Positions 8,125 to 17,591 of a DNA stretch of 64,000 nucleotides are shown in pieces. Each line of letters starts with the position of its first letter. Position 1 is the stretch's first letter. Below the pieces are notes generated by a model, which was given only the letters and a program-made list of their open reading frames with translations, was not told the DNA's origin and did not search any database. This DNA comes from Variovorax sp. RA8 (lineage in GTDB: Bacteria; Pseudomonadota; Gammaproteobacteria; Burkholderiales; Burkholderiaceae_C): the NCBI RefSeq assembly GCF_901827175.1, contig NZ_LR594662.1, positions 6,014,001 to 6,078,000 on the forward strand, given 5' to 3'. The position numbers and the translations under genes are program-made.

Positions 8125-9501
8125 ATGAACCGCGAACCCGACTTTCTCGAGAATCTGCGTGCCGAGCTGTCCAGCGGCCGCCTCTGGCTCGATCGCGCCA
8201 TCGTGCTGGCCTATGCGGTGGCCGCAGGCCTGTTCGTGGTGGGCTTCACCCTCGGGAGCGACGCCGCCTTCGCCCTTTTCCGTCGGCTGCATCAGGCGCA
8301 GCCCTGGGCACTGCTGTTGTGGACGCCGGCCCTCACCGTCGCCATCGTCTGGGCCACGCGCCGGTGGTTTCCGGGGGCGGCCGGCTCGGGCATTCCACAG
8401 GTCAAGGCCGCGCTGCACCCAGCCCTTCCGCCCGAACGCCGTGGCCGGCTGGTCTCGCTGCGCCTCACCCTTGCCAAGATCGGGCTGGCGGTCGCCGGCC
8501 TGGCGGCGGGCCTGTCGATCGGCCGCGAAGGGCCTTCCGTGCAGGTAGCGGCCGGGGTGATGCAGCATGCGCGCCGCTGGCTCTCGCCCGCCTCGACCAT
8601 CGATGCGCGCGCACTGCTGGTGGCCGGCGGCGCGGCCGGGATCGCGGCCGCCTTCAATGCACCGCTGGCGGGCGTGGTGTTCGCGATCGAGGAACTGTAC
8701 GGCCGGCTGGAGACGCGCGCCAGCGGCCTGATCATCACCGCCATCGTGCTGGCAGGCCTGGTGGCTGTGTCCGTGTTCGGCAATCTCAGCTACTTCGGAA
8801 TCATCCGGGTGCCTGACCTGGGCTGGTCGGCGCTGGGGCCAGGCCTGGCGGTCACGCTGGCGAGCGGCGTGGCGGGCGGCCTGTTCGCGCGCCTGCTCGC
8901 CGCCTCGCTGACCGGTGCGCCAGGACGGCTGAACCAGGCCCGCGCACGCTGGCCGCTGCGCTTTGCCGCGGTGGGCGGCCTGCTGATCGCGGTGATCGGC
9001 CTGGTGACGGGCGGCGCCACCTTCGGGGCCGGCTCCGAGACCGTGAAGGGCATGCTGGCCGGCCATGAGGAGCTCTCGCCGCTGCACACCCTGCTCAAAT
9101 TCGTCGCTACCTGGCTCACTGCCTGGTGCGGCGTGCCGGGCGGCATCTTCGCACCTGCCCTGACCATCGGAGCAGGTATCGGCAACAGCATCTCGCAACT
9201 CACCGGCAGCGGCCTCGGCCCGGCGCTGATCGCGGTGGGCATGGCCGGCTTCCTGGCGGCGGTGACGCAGACCCCGCTCACCGCCTTCATCATCGTGATG
9301 GAGATGGTCGACGGCCACTCGATGGTGCTGAGCCTGATGGCCTCGGCCATGCTGGCCAGCCTGGTGTCGCGCATGATCAGCCGGCCGCTGTACGAGTCGC
9401 TGGCCGAGCACATGGTGGCAGGCGCGATCGGATCGCCCTCGCCGGTGGTGGCGCCTTCCGAATCCCAGCAGCAATCCGCCAAAACCGGCCACGTGCCCTG
9501 A
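8125..9501 (+). CDS. ClC family chloride channel/transporter
   Basis: 458 residues, a polytopic inner-membrane protein with the ClC signatures in order: GSGIPQ at about residue 88, GREGPSVQ at about 133 (the gating glutamate), and GGIFAPAL at about 339. It ends shortly after the membrane domain and has no CBS pair, as in short bacterial ClC proteins. These transport chloride, or exchange it for protons, and some contribute to acid resistance. It stands divergent from ssb and 62 nt upstream of uvrA, between two genes that are often close neighbours. Whether it is a channel or an exchanger is not certain from what I can see. Confidence 0.9.
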   Translation: MNREPDFLENLRAELSSGRLWLDRAIVLAYAVAAGLFVVGFTLGSDAAFALFRRLHQAQPWALLLWTPALTVAIVWATRRWFPGAAGSGIPQVKAALHPALPPERRGRLVSLRLTLAKIGLAVAGLAAGLSIGREGPSVQVAAGVMQHARRWLSPASTIDARALLVAGGAAGIAAAFNAPLAGVVFAIEELYGRLETRASGLIITAIVLAGLVAVSVFGNLSYFGIIRVPDLGWSALGPGLAVTLASGVAGGLFARLLAASLTGAPGRLNQARARWPLRFAAVGGLLIAVIGLVTGGATFGAGSETVKGMLAGHEELSPLHTLLKFVATWLTAWCGVPGGIFAPALTIGAGIGNSISQLTGSGLGPALIAVGMAGFLAAVTQTPLTAFIIVMEMVDGHSMVLSLMASAMLASLVSRMISRPLYESLAEHMVAGAIGSPSPVVAPSESQQQSAKTGHVP

Positions 9502-9563
9502 AAACCCGAGGGATTTATCATGCTCGGTTGTCCAAAATCGACCGTCCTGTGAATTCCACCCTC

Positions 9564-12500
9564 ATGGATAGCGCCAGCGGCGCCTATCTTGGCGATAGCG
9601 CCAGCGGCGCCTACCTCGGCGCCGCGCTTGCGCAGCAGCGCATCAGCATCCGCGGCGCGCGCACGCACAACCTCAAGAACGTCGACCTCGATATTCCGCG
9701 CAACAAGCTGGTGGTGATCACCGGCCTGTCGGGCTCGGGCAAGTCCAGCCTGGCCTTCGACACGCTCTATGCCGAGGGCCAGCGCCGCTATGTCGAAAGC
9801 CTGTCGGCCTATGCGCGCCAGTTCCTGCAGCTGATGGACAAGCCCGACGTCGACATGATCGAGGGCCTGTCGCCCGCGATCAGCATCGAGCAGAAGGCGA
9901 CCAGCCACAACCCGCGCTCCACCGTAGGCACGGTGACCGAGATCCATGACTACCTGCGCCTGCTGTATGCCCGCGCCGGCACGCCCTACTGCCCCGACCA
10001 TGACCTGCCGCTGCAGGCCCAGACCGTCTCGCAGATGGTCGACTCGGTCATGGCTGTTCCCGACCAGCCGCGCCTGATGATCCTGGCCCCGGTGGCCCGC
10101 GAGAAGAAAGGCGAGTTCCTCGAGCTCTTCGCCGAGATGCAGGCCCAGGGCTACGTGCGCTTCCGCGTCGACGGCCAGACCTACGAATACAACGACCTGC
10201 CCAAGCTCAAGAAGACCGAGAAGCACGACATCGACGTGGTGATCGACCGCCTGCGCGCGCGCCCCGACATGCAGCAGCGCCTGGCCGAGAGCTTCGAGAA
10301 CGCGCTGCGCCTGGCCGAGGGCCGCGCCATCGCGCTGGAGATGCACGAGGACGGCAGCACGAAGGAACACCTCTTCAACGCCAAGTTCGCCTGCCCGATC
10401 TGCCACTACTCGCTGGCCGAGCTGGAGCCGCGCCTGTTCTCCTTCAACTCACCGGTGGGCGCCTGCCCGAGCTGCGACGGCCTGGGCCACCGCGAATTCT
10501 TCGATCCGCAGCGCGTGGTCGCCTTCCCCTCGCTGAGCCTGGCCAGCGGCGCCATCAAGGGCTGGGACCGGCGCAACGGCTACTACTTCAGCATGCTGGA
10601 GAGCGTGGCCAAGCATTACAAGGTCAGCGTCGACACGCCCTTCGAGGAGCTGCCCGCCTCGGTGCAGCAGGCGGTGCTGCACGGCTCGGCCGAGGAGGAG
10701 ATCAAGTTCTCCTACACCATGGAAAGCGGCCAGCAGGCCGGCAGGAAGCTGGTGCGCAAGCACCCCTTCGAGGGCGTGATCCCGAACATGGCGCGGCGCT
10801 ACCGCGAGACCGATTCGGCGATGGTGCGCGAGGACCTCTCGCGCTTTCGCAACCTGCAGCCCTGCCCCGACTGCGCCGGCACGCGGCTGCGGCGCGAGGC
10901 GCGCCATGTGTACCTGGTCGACGACTCGGACGGCGGCGCGCAGCGCATGGCGATCTACGAGATCAGCCACGCCACGCTGCGCGAGAGCCTGGCCTATTTC
11001 CAGCAGCTGCGCCTGCACGGCGCCAAGGCCGAGATCGCCGACAAGGTGGTGCGCGAGATCGGCTTGCGGCTCAAGTTCCTCAACGACGTGGGCCTCAACT
11101 ACCTGAGCCTCGACCGCAGCGCCGAGACGCTCTCCGGCGGCGAGGCGCAACGCATCCGCCTGGCCTCGCAGATCGGCTCCGGCCTCACCGGCGTGATGTA
11201 CGTGCTCGACGAGCCCAGCATCGGCCTGCACCAGCGCGACAACGACCGGCTGATCGGCACGCTCAAGCATCTGCGCGACATCGGCAACAGCGTGATCGTG
11301 GTCGAGCACGACGAAGACATGATCCATGCCGCCGACCACGTGATCGACATGGGCCCCGGCGCCGGCGTGCACGGCGGCCGCGTGATGGCGCAGGGCAGCT
11401 ACGCGCAGGTCGCCGGCCATCCCGATTCGCTCACGGGCCAGTACCTCTCGGGCGCCAGGAAGATCGCCGTGCCGAAGCGCCGCACCCCCTGGCTGCCGGT
11501 GGTTGCCAAGGCGGCGGCCGCCGAGCCGAAGAAGGCCTCGCGCTTCCCCATGAGCCCGGCCGCCGAGCGGCGCGCGGCGCGCGAGGCCGCGCACCTGGCC
11601 ACCCAGACCGCCCTGCAGGAGATCCGCGTGGTCGGCGCCACCGGTAACAACCTCAAGAACGTCAGCGTGGCCTTCCCCGTCGGCCTCTTCACCTGCGTGA
11701 CCGGCGTCTCGGGCTCGGGCAAGTCCACGCTGGTCAACGACACCCTCTACGCCGCGGTCGCCCGCACGCTCTACCGCGCGCACGAGGAGCCGGCCGCGCA
11801 CGAGACGGTGGAGGGCATCGAGTACTTCGACAAGGTCATCAACGTCGACCAGTCGCCCATCGGCCGCACGCCGCGCAGCAACCCCGCCACCTACACCGGC
11901 CTGTTCACGCCGATCCGCGAGCTGATGTCCGAGACCAACACCGCGCGCGAACGCGGCTACGGCCCCGGCCGCTTCAGCTTCAACGTCGCGGGCGGGCGCT
12001 GCGAGGCGTGCCAGGGCGACGGCGTCGTGAAGGTCGAGATGCACTTCCTGCCCGACGTCTACGTGCCCTGCGAGGTCTGCCACGGCCAGCGCTACAACCG
12101 CGAGACGCTGGAGGTCCAGTACAAGGGCCGCAACATCGCGCAGATCCTGGACATGACGGTGGAGGCCGCCTACGAGTTCCTGAAGGCCGTGCCGACCATC
12201 GAGCGCAAGCTGCGCACGCTGCTGGACGTCGGGCTGAGCTACATCAAGCTGGGCCAGGCGGCGACCACGCTTTCGGGCGGCGAGGCGCAGCGCGTCAAGC
12301 TGGCGCTGGAGCTCAGCAAGCGCGACACCGGCCGCACCCTCTACATCCTCGACGAGCCCACCACCGGCCTGCACTTCGCCGACATCGAGCTCCTGCTCAA
12401 GGTCCTGCACCAGCTGCGCGACGCGGGCAACACCATCGTGGTGATCGAGCACAACCTCGACGTGATCAAGACGGCCGACTGGCTGATCGACATGGGCCCC

Positions 12501-12611
12501 GAAGGCGGCGCCGGCGGCGGCTCGGTGGTGGGCGAGGGCACGCCGGAAGAACTCGCAGCGAATGAGGCCAGCCACACAGGCCGCTACCTGAAGCGCCTGC
12601 TGCCCGGCTGA
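9564..12611 (+). CDS. uvrA: Excinuclease ABC subunit A
   Basis: 1015 residues from the ATG, somewhat longer than the usual 940-970. Two ABC ATPase modules are visible: Walker [10 protein letters not shown] (about residue 53) with signature LSGGEAQRI (about 525), and GVSGSGKST (about 713) with LSGGEAQRV (about 905). Two zinc modules follow CPIC...CPSC (from residue 277) and CEAC...CEVC (from about 813). UvrA dimers recognise bulky DNA lesions, load UvrB and start nucleotide excision repair. The N-terminus carries a duplicated nine-residue segment before the conserved [11 protein letters not shown]. An in-frame GTG at 9549 is a possible alternative start; I prefer the ATG. Confidence 0.97.
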   Translation: MDSASGAYLGDSASGAYLGAALAQQRISIRGARTHNLKNVDLDIPRNKLVVITGLSGSGKSSLAFDTLYAEGQRRYVESLSAYARQFLQLMDKPDVDMIEGLSPAISIEQKATSHNPRSTVGTVTEIHDYLRLLYARAGTPYCPDHDLPLQAQTVSQMVDSVMAVPDQPRLMILAPVAREKKGEFLELFAEMQAQGYVRFRVDGQTYEYNDLPKLKKTEKHDIDVVIDRLRARPDMQQRLAESFENALRLAEGRAIALEMHEDGSTKEHLFNAKFACPICHYSLAELEPRLFSFNSPVGACPSCDGLGHREFFDPQRVVAFPSLSLASGAIKGWDRRNGYYFSMLESVAKHYKVSVDTPFEELPASVQQAVLHGSAEEEIKFSYTMESGQQAGRKLVRKHPFEGVIPNMARRYRETDSAMVREDLSRFRNLQPCPDCAGTRLRREARHVYLVDDSDGGAQRMAIYEISHATLRESLAYFQQLRLHGAKAEIADKVVREIGLRLKFLNDVGLNYLSLDRSAETLSGGEAQRIRLASQIGSGLTGVMYVLDEPSIGLHQRDNDRLIGTLKHLRDIGNSVIVVEHDEDMIHAADHVIDMGPGAGVHGGRVMAQGSYAQVAGHPDSLTGQYLSGARKIAVPKRRTPWLPVVAKAAAAEPKKASRFPMSPAAERRAAREAAHLATQTALQEIRVVGATGNNLKNVSVAFPVGLFTCVTGVSGSGKSTLVNDTLYAAVARTLYRAHEEPAAHETVEGIEYFDKVINVDQSPIGRTPRSNPATYTGLFTPIRELMSETNTARERGYGPGRFSFNVAGGRCEACQGDGVVKVEMHFLPDVYVPCEVCHGQRYNRETLEVQYKGRNIAQILDMTVEAAYEFLKAVPTIERKLRTLLDVGLSYIKLGQAATTLSGGEAQRVKLALELSKRDTGRTLYILDEPTTGLHFADIELLLKVLHQLRDAGNTIVVIEHNLDVIKTADWLIDMGPEGGAGGGSVVGEGTPEELAANEASHTGRYLKRLLPG
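9567..9620 (+). repeat. 27-bp tandem duplication in the uvrA 5' end
   Basis: Two adjacent 27-bp copies (9567-9593 and 9594-9620) each encode DSASGAYLG. They differ at two positions, both synonymous third bases, so the duplication is not brand new, or the peptide is under selection. It directly follows the start codon and precedes the conserved UvrA fold. Confidence 0.9.
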
Positions 12612-12766
12612 ATCAGGCGTCTCGCGTCGCACCGCGCCTTGGCCAGCCGCCATGACCTGCGAGGTCATCGACGCCACGCACCGGCTCCACGACATTGGAG
12701 GCAAGCCGGAACCGGGGTGGTTCCGGCAGCCACCAGGCCGAACTTCCAAGGCCACGAAAGAGCAAC

Positions 12767-13009
12767 ATGACCCAAGGCTTCGACATCCTCCCTCTCGCCG
12801 TCGCGCTTCTCATCGGCATTGCCGCCGTGGGCTCCTGCATCGGCATCGGCATCGTCGGCTCGAGGCTGCTGGAAGGCACGGCACGGCAGCCCGAGCTCAA
12901 GGACCAGTTGCAGACGCTCTTCTTCCTGATCGCGGGCGTGACCGACGGCGCCTTCATCATCGCCACCGGCATCGGCCTGTGGTTCGCGACGGCGAATCCG
13001 TTTCGCTGA
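12767..13009 (+). CDS. Orphan F0F1 ATP synthase subunit c-like protein
   Basis: 80 residues. Two membrane helices (about 8-32 and 50-76) are joined by the polar loop R40-Q41-P42, the conserved contact with the central stalk. The first helix has the Gly-rich packing motif ([15 protein letters not shown]), and the second has the proton-carrying carboxylate D60 in AGVTDGAF. It therefore has everything needed for a c-ring subunit. Unlike normal atpE it is not in an atp operon; its neighbours are uvrA (155 nt upstream) and an EamA transporter (57 nt downstream). An ordinary atp operon presumably exists elsewhere, so this looks like a second, orphan c subunit. The ATG at 12767 was chosen because translation from it gives a standard-length subunit. 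Confidence 0.85.
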   Translation: MTQGFDILPLAVALLIGIAAVGSCIGIGIVGSRLLEGTARQPELKDQLQTLFFLIAGVTDGAFIIATGIGLWFATANPFR

Positions 13010-13066
13010 CCGCACGGCGGGGGCAGCGCCTGCACGCCGCAGGCGCGCAGTCCACAATGCCCGCCC

Positions 13067-13957
13067 ATGCACGCCTTCACTCTGCGCCACCTGGCCCTGC
13101 TCGTTCCCCTGACGCTGATCTGGGGCATCAACTGGCCGGTGATGAAGCTGGGCGTGGCCGACTTTCCGCCGCTGACCTTCCGCGCGCTGACTCTCCTGCT
13201 CGGCCTGCCGGTGCTGGCCCTGGCGCTGAAGGTCATGAAAGTGCCCTTTCGCGTGCCGCGGCGCAACTGGCCCGAGCTGCTGTCGCTGGCGGCCGCCAAC
13301 ATGTTCGTCTGGCACGCCTGCATGATCCTCGCGGTGAAGGCGCTGTCGAGCGGACGCGCGGCCATCCTGGGCTACACGATGCCGGTGTTCTCGGCCGTGA
13401 TCGGGGCGATGCTGTTCTCGACCATGCTGACGCGCCGCGGCTGGCTGGGCGTGAGCGCCTGCGCGCTGGGCGTGGGGCTGCTGTTGTGGCACGAGCTCAC
13501 CCACCTCGCCGGGCGCCCCGGCTACGTGGCGCTCGCACTGGTGGCGGCGGCCACCTGGGCGCTGGGCACGCAGCTGCTGCGGCACACGCGCCTCGAGCTG
13601 CCCACGCTCACGCTCTCGTTCTGGATGACGGCGCTGACCACGGTGGTGATCAGTTCCCTGTCGTGGTTGTTCGAGCGGTCCCAGTGGCGCGCGCCCAGCA
13701 CGGCCTCATGGAGCGCGATCCTCTACAACGCGGTGCTCATCTTCGGCTTTGCGCAAGCGGTGTGGTTCTACCTGGCGCGCAGCCTGCCGCCGGTCGCCTC
13801 GACCCTCAGCGTGATGCTGATCCCGGTGCTGGGCGTGTTCAGCGGCGCGCTGTGGCTGGGCGAGACCGTCTTCTGGCAGGACTGGGCCGCGGTGGTGCTG
13901 ATGATGGTGGCCATCGGCTCGGTGCTGTGGCCGGCCGGGGCGCCCCGGGCGGACTGA
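13067..13957 (+). CDS. EamA/DMT family transporter
   Basis: 296 residues with about ten hydrophobic helices in two EamA repeats (about 10-140 and 150-290). It opens with the typical LIWGINWPVMKLGV and ends with VMLIPVLGVFSGALWLGE in the last repeat. Drug/metabolite transporters of this group usually export amino acids or metabolites across the inner membrane; the substrate cannot be read from sequence. It lies 57 nt after the subunit c-like gene on the same strand and converges on tesB with a 15-nt gap. Confidence 0.88.
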   Translation: MHAFTLRHLALLVPLTLIWGINWPVMKLGVADFPPLTFRALTLLLGLPVLALALKVMKVPFRVPRRNWPELLSLAAANMFVWHACMILAVKALSSGRAAILGYTMPVFSAVIGAMLFSTMLTRRGWLGVSACALGVGLLLWHELTHLAGRPGYVALALVAAATWALGTQLLRHTRLELPTLTLSFWMTALTTVVISSLSWLFERSQWRAPSTASWSAILYNAVLIFGFAQAVWFYLARSLPPVASTLSVMLIPVLGVFSGALWLGETVFWQDWAAVVLMMVAIGSVLWPAGAPRAD

Positions 13958-13972
13958 CGAAGGGCCGGATCC

Positions 13973-14890
13973 TCAGATCGGTGCAGCGCCGCCGCTGATG
14001 GACCAGGGGCTGCCTTCGGGCAGGACGCGGATCATCCCTTCCTGTGCCGTCGAGGCCACCAGGCGACCCTCGCGAGTGAACAGGCTGCCCCGGCACAGCC
14101 CCCGGGCGCCGCCCGCGCTCGGCGAGTCGATCACGTACAGCAGCCAGTCGTCCATGCGGAAATCGCGGTGGAACCACATCGCATGATCGAGGCTGGCCGG
14201 GCGCACGCGGCCGCTCATGAAGCTGAGGCCGTGGGGCAGCATCGAGGCGCGCAGCAGACCGTGGTCGGACGCATAGGCGAGCAGTGCGCGGTGCACGACC
14301 GGATCGTCGGGCAGCGGCGCGATCGCGCGCATCCAGAGCGCGGCCTGCGGCGGTCGTGGGGCCGGCGTCAGCAAGTCGTCGGGATCGACCCGGCGGTATT
14401 CGATGCCGTGCGGCGCGAGCGCGGCGTTGCGCCAGCGCTCCGGCAGCCGGTCGCCGAGCGCGCGGCGCTGTTCCACTTCGTTCAGCAGGCCTTCGGGACC
14501 GGCCTGCTCGGGCATCGGCAACTGGTGCTCGATGCCCTCGTCCACTGTCTGGAAGGAAGCCGACATCTCGAAGATGATGCGATCGCGCTGGCGCGCCACC
14601 ACATGCCGCGTGGTGAAGCTGCGGCCGTCGCGCACCCGATCGACCGCATACTCGATGGGCGCATGCTCGCCGGGCAGCAGGAAGTAGGCATGCATCGAAT
14701 GCACCGGGCGGTCGGCGGCCACCGTGCGGCTGGCGGCCACCAGCGACTGGCCCAGCACCTGGCCGCCGAACACGGCCGGCGTGCCGATGTCCTCGCTCTG
14801 GGCGAGGAAGCGGTCATCGCCCAGCGGCTCCAGCCGCATCAGGTCTACGAGTTCGCCGACGAGTCGGGCGGCGGTGGCGGGATCGGTCAT
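13973..14890 (-). CDS. tesB: Acyl-CoA thioesterase II
   Basis: 305 residues, a double hotdog-fold enzyme of TesB length (about 286). N-terminal hotdog: VFGGQVLGQSLVAA and HAYFLLPGE. C-terminal hotdog: AYASDHGLL with the catalytic Asp, SLDHAMWFHR with the Thr/Ser region, and STAQEGMIR with the Gln of the Asp-Gln-Thr network. It hydrolyses medium- and long-chain acyl-CoA in the cytoplasm. The ATG at 14890 (MTDPATAARLV) was chosen; a reading 14 codons longer is possible but not conserved in appearance. It converges on the EamA gene. Confidence 0.92.
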   Translation of the reverse strand: MTDPATAARLVGELVDLMRLEPLGDDRFLAQSEDIGTPAVFGGQVLGQSLVAASRTVAADRPVHSMHAYFLLPGEHAPIEYAVDRVRDGRSFTTRHVVARQRDRIIFEMSASFQTVDEGIEHQLPMPEQAGPEGLLNEVEQRRALGDRLPERWRNAALAPHGIEYRRVDPDDLLTPAPRPPQAALWMRAIAPLPDDPVVHRALLAYASDHGLLRASMLPHGLSFMSGRVRPASLDHAMWFHRDFRMDDWLLYVIDSPSAGGARGLCRGSLFTREGRLVASTAQEGMIRVLPEGSPWSISGGAAPI

Positions 14891-14963
14891 GGGGCAGCGT
14901 GTCGCGGACAAGAGATCCGGCAACGATAGCAAAGAGCCTGCCCGCCAGCTGTCCCCGGGCTGT

Positions 14964-15012
14964 CAGAAGGCGTGAATGAATCCGGACATGGCGGGCTCGT
15001 TCACACCTTCTT
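14964..15012. repeat. Dispersed stem-loop repeat (copy 1)
   Basis: An inverted repeat of about 11 bp (AGAAGGCGTGA facing TCACACCTTCT) separated by about 24 bases. A close relative lies at 49711-49758. In both places the right arm abuts the stop codon of a minus-strand gene, so in the transcript it is the first structure after the coding region. It may act as a terminator or an mRNA 3' stabiliser. No T-tract is present. Confidence 0.75.
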
Positions 15013-16358
15013 CAGCGGTCGAGGTCGGCGCCGTCGTTCGCCAGCGCCTTCTGCAGCGCCGCCACATCGACATCGGCGAAGCGCGAATCGCCCAGCGAAG
15101 CCGCCGCCGTGCCGGCCGCCTGCCCCATCACGAAACAGCCGCCGCTCGCGCGCGCGGCCGACTGGCCCTCGTGCGTCATCGAGGCGCAGCGGCCGGCCAC
15201 CAGCAGGTTGTCCACGCCGCGCGGCACCAGCATGCGCCACGGCAGCTGGTTGTAGGTGCGCTGCTCGTCGCGCGGGAAGGCCCACTCGATCCTGCCCGCG
15301 GCGTGCATCTCCATCGGCCAGGCGTTGATGCCGATGCTGTCGTCGAAGCGCGCCGAGGAGAGGATGTCCTCGCCCGAGAGCGCATACAGGCCCTCGATGC
15401 GCCGCGTCTCGCGGATGCCCACCTGCGGGGCGATCTCGACAATGGCCGACTGCTCGAAGCCCGGCACCTCGGCCTTGAGAAAGCGGAAGTACTCGCCGAT
15501 CTGGCGCCGTCCCTCGACCTCGCCCTCGCTGAGCTCGCGCGCGTCCACGCCGTTCATGGCATCGCCCCTGGCGTTGCGGATCTGGGTGACGTTGGCGCGC
15601 CATTCGCGCGGATCGATCTGCGGCCGGAGGATCGCGCCCTCGCGCGGAAAGCGGTAGGCCCCGGGGCTGCGCTCCAGCGCCTTCGCCATCAGCTCGTTGA
15701 TGGCCTTGAACTCGCCCACAGCGGCCAGCGCGCGCGGCGCGTCCACATGGCCGACGCGAAACATGGTGGAGGGAAAGAGCCCGCTGCCGTGCCCGTCGCC
15801 GACCGCGAAGGGCACGCCCGCGAAGGCGGCCACGTCCGCGTCGCCGCTGGCGTCGATGAAGGCGTTGGCGCGGATCGCGACGCGGCCGGACTTGGTCTCG
15901 ACAGCCAGCGCGGCAATGCGCGCGCCGTCCATCACCACCGCCGCGGCCAGCGCGTGGAACAGCAGCTCGACGCCGGCATCGAGCAGCAGCGGGTCGGCCG
16001 CGCACTTGTAGACCGAGGTGTCGTACGAGCGCACGCGGATGCGGCCCTGCATGCCATCCTGCGGCTTGTTGAGCCCGCCCATCGCGTCCATGCGCGCCAG
16101 CAGCTCGTCGACCACGCCATGCACCAGCTGCGTCATCTCGCCGCCGCGCTTGCCGTAGAGGCCGGCGAAGTTGGTCACCCCACCGGCCGTGCCCATGCCG
16201 CCGAGGAAGCCGTAGCGTTCCACCAGCAGCGTGCGCGCGCCGTGGCGCGCCGCGCTCACCGCCGCGGCCAGGCCGGCAGGGCCGCCACCAACCACGATCA
16301 CGTCGTATTCGCCGAAGACCGGCAGTTCGCGCGCAGGTTCACGAAGGGTCGAATTCAT
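15012..16358 (-). CDS. FAD-dependent oxidoreductase (FAD_oxidored family)
   Basis: 448 residues. The N-terminal dinucleotide-binding motif VIVVGGGPAGLAAAVSAARHG is followed by LLVERYGFLGGMGTAGGVTN, typical of the PF12831 family. The C-terminal part has VDNLLVAGRCASMTHEGQSAAR and VMGQAAGTAAA, which close the FAD site. It probably oxidises or reduces a small organic substrate in the cytoplasm; the substrate is unknown. It is the last gene of the run that starts with gentisate dioxygenase and follows the second Bug protein by 123 nt, but a repeat separates them, so co-transcription is uncertain. Confidence 0.82.
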   Translation of the reverse strand: MNSTLREPARELPVFGEYDVIVVGGGPAGLAAAVSAARHGARTLLVERYGFLGGMGTAGGVTNFAGLYGKRGGEMTQLVHGVVDELLARMDAMGGLNKPQDGMQGRIRVRSYDTSVYKCAADPLLLDAGVELLFHALAAAVVMDGARIAALAVETKSGRVAIRANAFIDASGDADVAAFAGVPFAVGDGHGSGLFPSTMFRVGHVDAPRALAAVGEFKAINELMAKALERSPGAYRFPREGAILRPQIDPREWRANVTQIRNARGDAMNGVDARELSEGEVEGRRQIGEYFRFLKAEVPGFEQSAIVEIAPQVGIRETRRIEGLYALSGEDILSSARFDDSIGINAWPMEMHAAGRIEWAFPRDEQRTYNQLPWRMLVPRGVDNLLVAGRCASMTHEGQSAARASGGCFVMGQAAGTAAASLGDSRFADVDVAALQKALANDGADLDR

Positions 16359-16394
16359 CTGATGCCTCGATGGGGTCGGGTCTTTCGGGGGAAC

Positions 16395-16481
16395 ACCGCG
16401 GAACCGGCTTTGCCGGGCCGCTGGTGTTGCCCCCGGTGAGGGGGTGGGCGGCTACACGAAGTGAGCCAACCTGGGGGAGAG
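16395..16481. repeat. Dispersed 87-bp repeat with internal inverted repeats (copy 1)
   Basis: An 87-base element closely matching 17499-17585. It contains CCGGCTTTGCCGG, a Cn/Gn inverted pair (GCCCCCGG...GGGGGTGGGC) and the tail GGCTACACGAAGTGAGCC. It ends exactly at the stop codon of the Bug protein gene on the minus strand. I associate such elements with Comamonadaceae genomes; here it sits just 3' of a gene, where it could fold in the mRNA. Confidence 0.85.
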
Positions 16482-17441
16482 CTATTGGATCTTGATTCCC
16501 TGCGTGGAAATGATCCTGGTCATCACGGCCGCCTCTTCCTTCACGCGCGTGCGCATGCCCTCGGGCGAGGTGCCCACTGCCTGCCAGCCCTGCTCGAACA
16601 GCTTCTGCCGAACCTCGGGCGACTTCATCACCACGGCCAGCTCGCGCGTGATGCGCTCCTGCGCCGCCTTGGAGAGATTGGCGGGGCCCAGCAGCGCGGT
16701 CCAGACCTCGAGGTTGAAGTCCTTCACGCCGGCATCGGCCAGCGGCGGCAGTTCGGGCACCAGCGCGCTGCGGCCGCTGGTGACGCCGATGGCCTTCACC
16801 TTGCCGGCCCTGACCTGGGGCATGGCGATGCCGGGAGGAATGAGCGCCATCTGGATCTGGTTGCCGATCAGGTCGGTCATGACCTGCGGGTTCCCCTGGT
16901 AGGGCACGTGCACCGCCCTCAGGCCCGGCACGCGGCTCTTGAGCAACTCCATGCCCAGGTGGCCGACGGAGCCGACGCCCACCGAGCCGTAGCTCCACTG
17001 GTCGCCACTCTTACGGCCGGCCTCGAAGAAGGCGGCCCCCGTGGGCAGGCTGTTCTGCGCCACCAGCACCAGCGGGGCGGTGGTCAGCAGCGAAAGATAG
17101 GTGAAGTCTTTGCCCGGGTCGTAGGGCAGCTTCGGGTAGAGCACCTTCGACGAGGTCAGGTTGCCGTTGATCACCACGCCGAGGGTGTGATCGTCGGTCG
17201 CCTTGGCCACCTGGTCGGCCGCGATGTTGCCCGAGGCGCCGGGCTTGTTGTCGACCACGATCGGCTGGCCCAGCGCCTTGCCCAGCGGCTCGGCGATGGT
17301 GCGAGCGGCGATGTCGGGCGTGGAACCGCCGGGGAAGCCCACGACCAGCCGCACGGGCTTGGTGGGCCAGGTGGCCTGGGCGGCAGCGGCCAGCGGAAAG
17401 ACGCAGGCGGCGATCAGGAGGGCACGTTTTGAAGCTTGCAT
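16482..17441 (-). CDS. Tripartite tricarboxylate transporter substrate-binding protein (Bug/TctC)
   Basis: 319 residues. A Sec signal peptide (about 1-22, ending AAAAQA) is followed by WPTKPVRLVVGFPGGSTPDI, the hallmark of Bug proteins, then GKALGQPIVVDNKPGASGNIA and the YGSVGVGSVGHLG pocket loop. It should capture a carboxylate in the periplasm and deliver it to a TctAB permease or a sensor; no permease genes are in the window. The ATG at 17441 begins the signal peptide; a longer reading was rejected. It follows a second Bug gene in the gentisate run. Confidence 0.9.
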   Translation of the reverse strand: MQASKRALLIAACVFPLAAAAQATWPTKPVRLVVGFPGGSTPDIAARTIAEPLGKALGQPIVVDNKPGASGNIAADQVAKATDDHTLGVVINGNLTSSKVLYPKLPYDPGKDFTYLSLLTTAPLVLVAQNSLPTGAAFFEAGRKSGDQWSYGSVGVGSVGHLGMELLKSRVPGLRAVHVPYQGNPQVMTDLIGNQIQMALIPPGIAMPQVRAGKVKAIGVTSGRSALVPELPPLADAGVKDFNLEVWTALLGPANLSKAAQERITRELAVVMKSPEVRQKLFEQGWQAVGTSPEGMRTRVKEEAAVMTRIISTQGIKIQ

Positions 17442-17498
17442 GTGGAGACAGTGAAATGGATGAGGAACCTTTGAGGATACGTGCCCCATTCCCGGCAT

Positions 17499-17585
17499 AC
17501 CGCGGAACCGGCTTTGCCGGGCCGCTGGTATGGCCCCCGGTCGGGGGTGGGCGGCTACACGAAGTGAGCCAACCTGGGGGCGAGC
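17499..17585. repeat. Dispersed 87-bp repeat with internal inverted repeats (copy 2)
   Basis: Second copy of the element at 16395-16481, differing in a few bases in the central loop. It lies 6 nt from the stop codon of the upstream Bug gene, so both copies follow Bug genes in the same orientation. The spacing suggests either duplication of a Bug gene plus repeat, or independent insertion at gene 3' ends. Confidence 0.85.
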
Positions 17586-17591
17586 AACATT

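Noticed and set aside
8004..9563. LexA box shared by ssb and uvrA
   Set aside because: In E. coli these genes share SOS control, but no CTGT-N8-ACAG was found in 8004-8124 or 9502-9563.
12652..13998. 448-residue plus-strand frame over the subunit c and EamA genes
   Set aside because: Both real genes are read in another frame with clear families; this frame is Arg/Ala/Pro-rich with no motif.
14976..16439. 487-residue plus-strand frame opposite the FAD oxidoreductase
   Set aside because: Antisense shadow with no domain; the minus-strand gene has clear FAD motifs.
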